Below are positions 1 through 4,858 of a stretch of DNA of 7,492 nt, one piece after another. Position 1 is the first letter of the stretch. Every line of letters starts with the position of its first letter. Both the position numbers and the translations under genes were made by a program. This DNA is from CBCPMX01 sp965120355 (lineage in GTDB: Bacteria; Bacillota; Clostridia; Oscillospirales; Oscillospiraceae): assembly GCA_965120355.1 (NCBI GenBank), contig CBCPMX010000013.1:1-7492 (forward strand), given 5' to 3'. The notes below the pieces were generated by a model. That model worked only from the letters and a program-made list of their open reading frames with translations. It was not told the DNA's origin and did not search any database.

Positions 1-188
1 TTTTACAGCAAGTAAATCATAGCAGATCTCCCAGTGCCACCAAGGCTTTGTTCAGGTTTTACTACCCACACTTAGTACAATAGAGCCGTTTTTTGAAGTG
101 TGCGCAGCTTTTTTCTAATACGGTTTCCGTTTTTAAGCTCCATCGCGGGATAAAGCATATGCTCAATCAGAAATTTGTGGATATTCAT
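1..188 (-). pseudogene. Decayed N-terminus of a phenylacetate-CoA-ligase-like (CoF synthetase) gene
   Basis: Reading the minus strand from ATG 188, a 38-codon stretch ends at TAA 72-74. It contains the words LYPAMELKNGNRIRKKL, which resemble the conserved start of phenylacetate-CoA-ligase-like adenylating enzymes found in clostridial polysaccharide clusters (family recalled from memory). A different frame at 46-20 then reads ALVALGDLL, which fits the next conserved helix of that family, but it ends at once in TGA. One intact gene would need a frame change and loss of at least two stops, so I call it a pseudogene that may continue past the left edge. A purine-rich AGGGG lies about ten bases before the ATG. 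The alternative is a real 38-residue peptide; the second matching block in another frame argues against that. Confidence 0.42.
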
Positions 189-203
189 TGGTGTGTGCCC
201 CTA

Positions 204-230
204 AACAACCGAATTTACATTCCGTTGTTT
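204..230. repeat. 27-bp near-palindrome, left copy of an inverted pair
   Basis: TAAACAAC (202-209) and GTTGTTTA (224-231) form a perfect 8-bp dyad around an AT-rich centre. The reverse complement of 204-230 matches 491-517 at 25 of 27 positions, better than the direct alignment (23 of 27). There is no T-run on either side, so this copy does not look like a terminator. Confidence 0.75.
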
Positions 231-251
231 AGAATCTGGGAGAAATCAAAT

Positions 252-301
252 GGCAACCAACATCCGATAAGAAAACATAGAAGAATCGGATACTGGTTGC
301 C
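252..301. repeat. Long imperfect inverted repeat (hairpin)
   Basis: GGCAACCA (252-259) pairs with TGGTTGCC (294-301), and ATCCGAT (262-268) pairs with ATCGGAT (285-291). The two blocks are separated by an unpaired AC on each side. The loop is 16 nt. No T-run follows on either strand, so it is not an obvious terminator. Confidence 0.7.
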
Positions 302-340
302 CATTAAACGCAGATTGGTTGTACAAAATAATACAACTTT

Positions 341-373
341 TGTCCAGCTTATTAACATGTCAAAGGCTGGACA
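341..373. repeat. Inverted repeat TGTCCAGC / GCTGGACA
   Basis: A perfect 8-bp inverted repeat (341-348 and 366-373) with a 17-nt AT-rich spacer. It is preceded by a smaller dyad, GTTGTA (318-323) with TACAAC (332-337). A T-rich stretch begins some 14 bases after the right arm, too far for a classic terminator. It could be a recombinase or regulator site. Confidence 0.55.
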
Positions 374-404
374 GCTTTGCTATGAATTTTTTTACTTTTA
401 GGAC

Positions 405-430
405 TTGATTTTCCCTGGTTGATTTTCCCT
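405..430. repeat. Tandem 12-bp direct repeat TTGATTTTCCCT x2
   Basis: TTGATTTTCCCT occurs at 405-416 and again at 419-430, separated by two bases, giving a 14-bp period. The second copy supplies the -35 element of the promoter at 419-447. A paired site like this could bind a dimeric regulator or act as arm-type sites for the adjacent recombinase; neither can be shown from sequence. Confidence 0.7.
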
Positions 431-447
431 TCACAGAATGTTAAAAT
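419..447 (+). promoter_or_regulatory. Sigma-70-type promoter TTGATT-17-TAAAAT
   Basis: TTGATT (419-424) is followed by a 17-bp spacer and TAAAAT (442-447), a good housekeeping promoter. The expected start is near 454. The only thing downstream is a hairpin with a T-run at 491-522, so the transcript would be about 70 nt with no evident reading frame. It points at the 3' end of the recombinase gene on the opposite strand. Confidence 0.55.
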
Positions 448-490
448 ATGCTCGAAATTTCCCGATGCAGATATGTAAGCGGGTACTATC

Positions 491-526
491 AACAACGGAA
501 TGTAAAATCCGTTGTTTTTCTTTTTT
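491..526 (+). terminator. Rho-independent terminator (right copy of the 27-bp repeat)
   Basis: AACAACGGA (491-499) and TCCGTTGTT (508-516) form a perfect 9-bp stem with an 8-nt loop, followed by a run of Ts broken by one C. This is a good plus-strand terminator. On the minus strand it lies just after the recombinase stop but lacks a following T-run, so it would end recombinase transcripts less well. Confidence 0.65.
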
Positions 527-1358
527 ATAGCAGCAAATGCATCCGTTCCAGCTGCCGCCGGTGGGCCTGACCTGTCTCCATAGTGTAGATGCGGGTGGTA
601 TTGACGTTGGAGTGGCCCAGGATATCGGCCAGGCGGACGATGTCCTTTTCCAGACTGTAGAAAGTCCGGGCAAATAAATGCCGCAAATTGTGAGGGAACA
701 CTTTCCCGGGCGAAACGTGCGCTTTTTCGCACAGCGCTTTCATTTCTCTCCAGATGTTGGACCGGTCCAGGGGACGGCCGCTGCGGGTGACAAAAACCGG
801 CCCTTGGACAATGCCCAGGTCTCGGGCATAGGCCAATAGCCGCCGCTGCAGCTTAGCCGGCAAAAAAACCGTCCGTGTCTTGCCTTTGTTGGTGACCTCC
901 GCCCTGCCCTGCTCCACGGCGGTCACGGTGAAGAACCGCAGCTCTGATACCCGGACGCCGGCGGCGCAAAGCGTCTGCATCACCAGCAGAAGCCGCCGGT
1001 TTTTCTGCTGCCGGGCAGCTTGTAAAAGCCTCTGGTACTCGCTGCGGGTCAGTTCCCGCCCCTCATCCCGAAACTGTGGCCGTTGGATGCGGACGGCCTT
1101 CAATCTGCAATCCGCTGCCCCCAGAAACGCAAACAGGCGGTTGAGGGCCGCCACTGCTCCGTTGACGCCGTTGGGTGTACGCTGCCGGAGCAACGCATCT
1201 TTATAGGACCGCGCCGCCTCTTTTGTGACTTCCCTGCCCGCCAGCCATGCGCTGAACTGCACCGCTTCCCGAAGGTATTTCTCTACGGTGGCGGGGCTTT
1301 TTTCGGCCTCCCGCAGGCTTCGGGAAAACTGCCGGAGGTGCTCCGCTGTAATCTGCAT
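525..1358 (-). CDS. Tyrosine recombinase / site-specific integrase (XerC/D-like)
   Basis: A 277-residue DNA strand-exchange enzyme of the tyrosine recombinase family. The N-terminal SAM-like core-binding domain covers about residues 1-85 and the catalytic domain about 100-270. The catalytic set is complete: Arg136 (GVRVSEL), Lys158 or Lys160 (NKGKTR), His223 and Arg226 (HNLRH), His249 (LGHSN) and the nucleophile Tyr258. The Arg-to-His (23) and His-to-Tyr (9) spacings are those of active members. The reading frame is open up to 1478, but I start at ATG 1358 because AAAGGAG lies 7 bases before it and the family N-terminus begins there. A weak -10, TATACT, lies at 1395-1390. No excisionase, relaxase or phage gene is adjacent, so the host element is unclear. 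It could be a relic integrase, a DNA invertase acting on the repeats at 204-517, or a chromosomal Xer-like enzyme. Confidence 0.92.
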   Translation of the reverse strand: MQITAEHLRQFSRSLREAEKSPATVEKYLREAVQFSAWLAGREVTKEAARSYKDALLRQRTPNGVNGAVAALNRLFAFLGAADCRLKAVRIQRPQFRDEGRELTRSEYQRLLQAARQQKNRRLLLVMQTLCAAGVRVSELRFFTVTAVEQGRAEVTNKGKTRTVFLPAKLQRRLLAYARDLGIVQGPVFVTRSGRPLDRSNIWREMKALCEKAHVSPGKVFPHNLRHLFARTFYSLEKDIVRLADILGHSNVNTTRIYTMETGQAHRRQLERMHLLL

Positions 1359-1433
1359 AAAACCGCTCCTTTGTAAAAATCTCTCCACTAGTATATGTAA
1401 ATTCGGGGGAAGTTGCATGCAGACAGCGGACAA

Positions 1434-1465
1434 ATAAAAAACCGCCGGAGTCCGGCGGTTTTTTT
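1434..1465. terminator. Bidirectional rho-independent terminator
   Basis: ACCGCCGGA (1441-1449) and TCCGGCGGT (1451-1459) form a 9-bp GC-rich stem. T-runs lie on both sides (T at 1459-1465 on plus, A at 1436-1441 reading as T on minus). It lies just after the stop of the zinc-ribbon gene and before the recombinase gene, so its main job is to end minus-strand transcription from 1483-1854. The recombinase is therefore probably a separate unit. Confidence 0.85.
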
Positions 1466-1482
1466 GACGTAATTCCACGCTG

Positions 1483-1854
1483 TTATGTTTTCTTAATGAA
1501 CTTTTCCCCGCACTTGGGGCATTTGATATTGACCTTGCCCTTGCCGCGGGGGACGCGGACCGTCTGCCTGCACTGGGGGCAGGAAAAATACCGGTGCTGC
1601 CGGTCCCGCAGGCGGTTCCAGAAAGCCAGCAGTTTCTGATTTTCCGCGCGGCGCTTGCTCACCTGCTTGGAAAACATCCGCCACAGCGCCAGCAGCAGCA
1701 GCACATACGCCACCAAATACAACAGCCCAAGCTGTAGAATTGACCCGATTAAATTGAGAATCAGGCCCAATGCCACCAGAACCCAGCTGAGCTGATCGAC
1801 GCCATTGCGCCCATACATAAATCGCTGGAGAGATTGGGAAATTCTTTGAAACAT
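1483..1854 (-). CDS. Small membrane protein with C-terminal zinc ribbon
   Basis: A 123-residue protein. Residues 22-60 are strongly hydrophobic and fit two adjacent transmembrane helices. A basic linker (about 62-90) follows, then a zinc ribbon with Cys92, Cys95, Cys112 and Cys115 (CPQC and CPKC). The region between the cysteine pairs, RVPRGKGK, is basic. The layout, including the FMYGRNGVDQL start, recalls a small uncharacterised family common in Clostridia. The ribbon should face the cytoplasm, but its ligand or partner is unknown. ATG 1854 is preceded by AAGGTGATG, a strong match to the 16S tail, about four bases before the start. A plausible -10 (TATCAT) lies just upstream, though the -35 is poor. 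A terminator follows at 1441. No function is assigned beyond the fold. Confidence 0.85.
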   Translation of the reverse strand: MFQRISQSLQRFMYGRNGVDQLSWVLVALGLILNLIGSILQLGLLYLVAYVLLLLALWRMFSKQVSKRRAENQKLLAFWNRLRDRQHRYFSCPQCRQTVRVPRGKGKVNIKCPKCGEKFIKKT

Positions 1855-2007
1855 TCTGCATCACCTTATTTTATGATAGCACGAAATGAAAAAAAAGCAA
1901 TCCCAACAACCGCCGGAATGCTGCTTTGTCAAAAAAAGTTTACAAAATCACAGGACCGGCACTTGTACCGCCGCAGCATTTCACGAATGCCGGACCCCGA
2001 AGGAAGG

Positions 2008-2829
2008 CTATTGCGAGAGCTCCACCACCAGCACTTGCGGCCGATTTCCCAGCCGGAAGCGCAAACCAGTGTTGCCCAGGCCGCGGCTGACTACCATCTG
2101 CGTTTCGTTCAGAGTGTACAGCCCCGCGTCGTATTCCGGGAACAGCTGCCGGTCAGTTCCCAGAAGGCCGCCCACCAGAGGCAGCCGGATAATGCCGCCA
2201 TGTCCGTGACCGGACAGCACCAGATTCACCCCCAGGCTGCTCCAAAGCGCCAGTTGGTCGTTGCGGTGGCACAGCATCAGGATCCAGCAGTCCTCTCCCT
2301 CCGCTTCCCGCATTTCCGCCACCACTTCTTCCGGCGTCTTCTGGTCATAAGGGCCGTTGGGGTCGTTGACTCCGGCCAAGAGGATGGACTGGCCGTCGCG
2401 CGTCAACCGCTGCCAGGTGTTTTCCAGCACATAGACGCCGCAGTTGTCCAGCAGCGTCATCAGGGGTCTGGCACAGCCGGAGGCCCACTCATGATTGCCG
2501 GTGACATAAAACGTAGGCGCCAGAGCTGTCAGTCCCAAGGCCAGCGACTCCGCTACGGGCAGTTCTGTGGTTTCCTCAATCAGATCTCCATCCAGAACGA
2601 TGAGATCCGGCTCCGCCGCAGCCACTGCTGCCAGCAGTCTTGCGTTATCCGTGCCGAACTGCCGCCCGTGAAGGTCTGCCAGCACTACAATCCGCAGGCC
2701 CACGAACGCTTCTGGCAGCGCAGGATCCCCGACAGTCAAACGATCGGTCTGCAGCGTGCAGTTTTCATACCAGAAAAATCCTGCCATCAGTAGTCCTAGT
2801 GACAACAGCGCCAGGAGCCGTCGCCGCAT
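2008..2829 (-). CDS. Membrane-anchored metallophosphoesterase (YkuE-like)
   Basis: A 273-residue calcineurin-like phosphoesterase. The signature blocks are in order: DLH (Asp52, His54), GD (Asp82), GNHE (Asn112, His113), an isolated His188 and GHGH (His208, His210). These supply the usual seven ligands of a two-metal centre. Residues 1-20 are an Arg-rich start plus a hydrophobic helix, fitting a signal anchor that places the enzyme outside the membrane, as in the YkuE group. The substrate is unknown; phospholipid or nucleotide headgroups are possible. The frame is open to 2901, but I choose ATG 2829 because GGAGGT lies 7 bases before it and the signal anchor starts there. Upstream are a TATAAT at 2884-2879 and a terminator-like hairpin at 2871-2851. 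About 128 bp separates it from the phosphatase gene on the same strand. Confidence 0.9.
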   Translation of the reverse strand: MRRRLLALLSLGLLMAGFFWYENCTLQTDRLTVGDPALPEAFVGLRIVVLADLHGRQFGTDNARLLAAVAAAEPDLIVLDGDLIEETTELPVAESLALGLTALAPTFYVTGNHEWASGCARPLMTLLDNCGVYVLENTWQRLTRDGQSILLAGVNDPNGPYDQKTPEEVVAEMREAEGEDCWILMLCHRNDQLALWSSLGVNLVLSGHGHGGIIRLPLVGGLLGTDRQLFPEYDAGLYTLNETQMVVSRGLGNTGLRFRLGNRPQVLVVELSQ

Positions 2830-2842
2830 GACCGCCACCTCC

Positions 2843-2871
2843 GAAAAAATCACCCCGGCACAGCCGGGGTG
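2843..2871 (-). terminator. Hairpin plus T-run between phosphatase and phosphoesterase genes
   Basis: On the minus strand a perfect 9-bp stem (CACCCCGGC / GCCGGGGTG, 3-nt loop, 2871-2851) is followed by ATTTTTTC. It fits a terminator for the phosphatase gene that ends at 2958. It also lies between a TATAAT (2884-2879) and the ribosome site of the next gene, so it would sit at the very 5' end of that mRNA. Confidence 0.65.
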
Positions 2872-2878
2872 ACCGCTG

Positions 2879-2884
2879 ATTATA
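2879..2884 (-). promoter_or_regulatory. Candidate -10 element (TATAAT) for the phosphoesterase gene
   Basis: A perfect TATAAT on the minus strand, with no convincing -35 at 16-18 bp. Transcription would start near 2872, immediately before the GC-rich hairpin. It lies 50 bp upstream of ATG 2829. Confidence 0.35.
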
Positions 2885-2957
2885 CAAACCGCTCCGCCCA
2901 TTGCATGGTTACTGTAAGTTTACCACACTGTGGCGAGCGGTTTTTGTCATGGTGTAG

Positions 2958-3764
2958 TCAGTGCGCTACGAATTTCTCACGGATTTTCGCCATGGTTGTC
3001 TCACTGACGCCGGCATCCCGCAGAAAAGGCACCACGCCGCCGTAGGTTTCGTTCAGATACGCCAGCAGAGACTGCATGGCGGCGGGAGGCGTTTGGAAAA
3101 ACGGCGCGTTGAGATCTGCACCAAAATTACCCATACCAGCATCCAGCAGCTTTCGGTAGGTGGGTTGGAGATAGACCTGGCTGACGCAGTAATCCGTGAC
3201 AATATCCGGCTCTGCTGCGCCGGCAATGGACAGCAGATAGCAGCTCAGGAGCCCGGTTCGGTCCTTGCCTGTGGTGCAGTGGTACAGCAGCGCACCGCGG
3301 CATTCCGCCGCCAGCTGCAAAACCTCCACAGCCCAGCCCCGAGCCTGTTCGGCCATTCCCCGGTACATGACGCCCCAATCGTGGGTTTCCGGTTTGCCGG
3401 GACTGCCGGGCGGAGGGCCGCCGGGGCCATCAGATCCCCGTGGGCCGCCGGGATTCCCGGAATCGCGGTTTTCCTCCTCTGGAGCAAAGGCCACGGCTTC
3501 ATTGAACAAAGATTTATGATAATATGCCATTGGCCCATTCAGGGAACTGGGCCGCATGGCAACCTCGCCGCTGCTGCGCAGATCCAGAGAGGAGGTTACG
3601 CCGTATTCCCGCAGGGCTTCAATGTCCGCCTGCTCCAGCTCACAGGGCGCCTCCGATCGGAGAAACACGCCGAACTTTGTCACACCGCCATCCGCGGTCG
3701 CATAGCCGCCCAGATCCCTGGCGTTATGCAGATTCTGCAGCCGCAGTCTTCTGACATATTGCAT
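2958..3764 (-). CDS. Tyrosine-protein phosphatase (Y_phosphatase3/IphP-like)
   Basis: A 268-residue cysteine phosphatase. The start carries NARDLGGY (residues 14-21), typical of the bacterial family that acts on phosphotyrosine and, in some members, on phosphoinositides. DLRSSGE (61-67) follows. The P-loop HCTTGKDRTG lies at 162-171, with nucleophile Cys163 and phosphate-binding Arg169. No signal peptide or membrane helix is visible, so it should be cytoplasmic. Residues 101-126 are a Gly/Pro-rich insert (encoded by about 3464-3387) between the N-terminal strands and the P-loop helices; it looks like a flexible linker unusual for the fold. ATG 3764 follows GAGGAG at a spacing of about ten. 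A promoter lies at 3832-3803. No partner kinase is in the window. Confidence 0.9.
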   Translation of the reverse strand: MQYVRRLRLQNLHNARDLGGYATADGGVTKFGVFLRSEAPCELEQADIEALREYGVTSSLDLRSSGEVAMRPSSLNGPMAYYHKSLFNEAVAFAPEEENRDSGNPGGPRGSDGPGGPPPGSPGKPETHDWGVMYRGMAEQARGWAVEVLQLAAECRGALLYHCTTGKDRTGLLSCYLLSIAGAAEPDIVTDYCVSQVYLQPTYRKLLDAGMGNFGADLNAPFFQTPPAAMQSLLAYLNETYGGVVPFLRDAGVSETTMAKIREKFVAH

Positions 3765-3802
3765 TCCACACCCACTCCTCTTTCTATAAAATCATTATGT
3801 AT

Positions 3803-3832
3803 ATTATAGCACACCGGGGAGCAGAAAGTAAA
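3803..3832 (-). promoter_or_regulatory. Promoter TTTACT-18-TATAAT for the phosphatase gene
   Basis: On the minus strand TTTACT (3832-3827) is followed by an 18-bp spacer and a perfect TATAAT (3808-3803). The start would be near 3796, about 32 nt before ATG 3764. It points away from the rightward promoter at 3899-3927, with the dyads at 3855-3894 between them. Confidence 0.6.
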
Positions 3833-3854
3833 TGTCTTCATAAGAAACACATAT

Positions 3855-3882
3855 GCCATGGTTCCTTGGAGGAAACCATGGC
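3855..3882. repeat. Hairpin/dyad between divergent promoters
   Basis: GCCATGG (3855-3861) pairs with CCATGGC (3876-3882), and TTCC (3862-3865) pairs with GGAA (3871-3874), leaving a 5-nt loop and a one-base bulge. There is no T-run, so it is more likely a protein site or a cruciform-prone dyad than a terminator. Confidence 0.7.
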
Positions 3883-3894
3883 ACAATATTGTGC
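3881..3894. promoter_or_regulatory. 14-bp perfect palindrome GCACAATATTGTGC, putative operator
   Basis: A perfect palindrome sharing two bases with the preceding dyad and ending five bases before the -35 of the rightward promoter. Its right half also pairs with the -35 region: TTGTG (3889-3893), seven bases, CACAA (3901-3905). That second arrangement is one base shorter than the Rex-type operator spacing. The binding protein is unknown. Confidence 0.55.
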
Positions 3895-3898
3895 GTAC

Positions 3899-3934
3899 TT
3901 CACAAACCGCGCCGGCCTGCCTATAATATAGGCA
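3899..3934 (+). promoter_or_regulatory. Strong promoter TTCACA-17-TATAAT with palindromic -10
   Basis: TTCACA (3899-3904) and TATAAT (3922-3927) are separated by exactly 17 bp. The -10 lies inside a perfect 17-bp palindrome, TGCCTATA-A-TATAGGCA (3918-3934). Transcription should start near 3934 and run through the leader into the flavoprotein gene at 4183, and possibly on to the sirtuin-macrodomain pair. The palindrome over the -10 would suit a repressor. Confidence 0.75.
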
Positions 3935-4182
3935 AGCGCTGAGGAAACCGGCCGGTCCAAAGCTCTAAAAACCTGAAATAAACCCTTTCTGCCGGCTATG
4001 CCATCGCCATGGCAGACGAGGCAACGCGCGGCAACCACATCCAACAGCGCATCTGTGTGGTGCAGAAGCAATTTGCTGCCACGCAGGACAGCCCGCATTG
4101 CCGGCACATGCGCCGGCATACGGACAGGTGCGCCGCATATATCCCAAAATCAGAAATCTTTGAAACATATTTGGAGGTCACA
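3935..4182 (+). other. About 250-nt untranslated leader with stem-loops
   Basis: No gene with a ribosome site is visible here. Open frames exist on both strands, but none starts behind a Shine-Dalgarno or resembles a family I know. Short perfect stems are present: TGCCAT/ATGGCA (3999-4014, 4-nt loop), CCACA (4036-4040) with a later TGTGG, and TGCCGGC/GCCGGCA (4099-4118, 6-nt loop). The span fits a long 5' leader. I tried to fit FMN, TPP, SAM, cobalamin and T-box signatures and found none. A decayed gene is the main alternative. Confidence 0.4.
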
Positions 4183-4587
4183 ATGATGAATGAAGTTGTT
4201 AAATTCCTGAATGAAAATCCGGTACAGTATCTGGCCACTGTGGGCCGGGATGGCAAAGCCAAATGCCGCCCCTTCATGTTTGCCGGCGCATTGGACGGCA
4301 AACTGTGGTTCTGCACCAACAGCACCAAGGATGTCTACGCGGATCTGCAGAGCAATCCCTACATTGAACTCTCTGTTTCCAGCCCCACTTATGCCTGGAT
4401 TCGCCTCCATGGCCGGGCCGTCTTTGAGAACAACCGGGCCGCCAAAGAGATGTGTATCCAGAATCCCATTGTCCAGGGGCAGTACCAGACCGCCGACAAT
4501 CCCATTTTTGAGGTATTCTATCTGGCGGACGCCAGTGCGGTCATTGCGGACTTTTCCGGTAATCCACCGCAGGAATACACACTGTAA
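4183..4587 (+). CDS. Pyridoxamine 5'-phosphate oxidase (PPOX) family flavoprotein
   Basis: A 134-residue single-domain split-barrel protein of the PPOX/FMN-binding type. Family features are the N-terminal helix (VVKFLNENP), the strand YLATVGRDGKAKCRPF (residues 16-31), the KLWFCTN strand (40-46) and NPYIELSVSS (58-67), which form the FMN-binding barrel. The ending, ADFSGNPPQEYTL, is typical of short clostridial members, so the TAA at 4585 looks natural. Such proteins usually bind FMN as cytoplasmic dimers; substrates are mostly unknown, and some relatives reduce nitro compounds. The start is ATG 4183 or ATG 4186; GGAGGT (4173-4178) favours 4186 slightly on spacing. The frame continues upstream to 4009, but without a ribosome site. 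It is the first gene after the promoter at 3899 and may head the redox-sirtuin unit. Confidence 0.85.
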   Translation: MMNEVVKFLNENPVQYLATVGRDGKAKCRPFMFAGALDGKLWFCTNSTKDVYADLQSNPYIELSVSSPTYAWIRLHGRAVFENNRAAKEMCIQNPIVQGQYQTADNPIFEVFYLADASAVIADFSGNPPQEYTL

Positions 4588-4836
4588 TCCTTTGTGGGAC
4601 CGCCGCTGCGGCTCGCGGCGATCCCGCGCCGCTTCGACAAATCTGAGCTGTTTGAACACTTTATGCCGCTGGGCGCGCTGATTGCGCCTTTTTCGGAATA
4701 CATTCCAGTTCCTCAAACAAAACTGGACATGGCGCTCTGGAACGCGGTTCCATTTCATCTGCGCAAAGGACTGGAACACAGTCTGGTAACGCTGTTGGTA
4801 TTTCCGAAACTGGCGCCGCTGCTGCGTGGGCGCTGA
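4588..4836 (+). pseudogene. Unidentified C-terminal gene remnant in frame with the upstream flavoprotein
   Basis: Directly after the PPOX stop codon the same frame stays open for 82 codons to TGA 4836. From about 4640 the translation looks like real protein (SEYIPVPQTKLDMALWNAVP, then FHLRKGLEHSL), with coding-like codon choice. The only upstream initiators are a GTG at 4594, which falls in the foot of a strong hairpin, and an ATG at 4663; neither has a Shine-Dalgarno. I read it as the 3' end of a gene that lost its front, placed behind the flavoprotein gene by deletion. I do not recognise the family. Alternatives are a short translationally coupled protein or a readthrough extension of the PPOX protein. 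Confidence 0.45.
4596..4625. repeat. GC-rich stem-loop just after the PPOX stop codon
   Basis: GGGA (4596-4599) plus CGCCGC (4601-4606) pair with GCGGCG (4615-4620) plus TCCC (4622-4625), with one C/A mismatch and an 8-nt loop. No T-run follows, so it is not a standard terminator. It could protect the 3' end of the flavoprotein message or reduce read-through into downstream genes. Confidence 0.65.
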
Positions 4837-4858
4837 TAGATAGAAAGGAGATTGCGAA

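Larger units (their letters stand above)
204..517. other. Candidate invertible or miniature mobile segment bounded by 27-bp inverted repeats
   Basis: No intact gene lies between the left pseudogene and the recombinase gene. The stretch is bounded by two inverted copies of a 27-bp repeat (25 of 27 positions agree) and holds two further hairpins, a 12-bp direct repeat and a plus-strand promoter. Its right end lies 8 bp from the stop codon of a tyrosine recombinase. What is seen is the repeat structure. That the segment inverts, or is a MITE-like element, is inference. No clear target-site duplication is visible outside the repeats. Confidence 0.35.

Noticed and set aside
204..373. Integron attC sites or a CRISPR array
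   Set aside because: The hairpins differ from each other, lack consensus core sites, and there are no regular repeat-spacer units or cas genes.
93..401. Plus-strand open frame of 102 codons
   Set aside because: No ribosome site, unconvincing protein sequence, and it runs through several inverted repeats and over the minus-strand ligase-like remnant.
1834..2793. Plus-strand open frame of 319 codons
   Set aside because: It is the antisense shadow of the metallophosphoesterase, whose active-site motifs are complete on the minus strand; its translation is His/Gln/Arg-rich and has no family features.
2886..2946. Inverted repeat AAACCGCTC / GAGCGGTTT as a plus-strand terminator
   Set aside because: The arms are about 37-40 bases apart and no plus-strand gene ends nearby; probably not functional as a terminator.
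2961..3809. Plus-strand open frame of 282 codons
   Set aside because: Antisense shadow of the tyrosine phosphatase, which has a full P-loop; no ribosome site.
3838..4119. Minus-strand open frame of 93 codons across the divergent promoter region
   Set aside because: It runs through both palindromes and the strong rightward promoter, has no Shine-Dalgarno and no recognisable domain.
4009..4182. N-terminal extension of the PPOX flavoprotein to ATG 4009
   Set aside because: No ribosome site at 4009, the extension is His/Arg/Cys-rich and unlike the family, and GGAGGT stands right before ATG 4183/4186.
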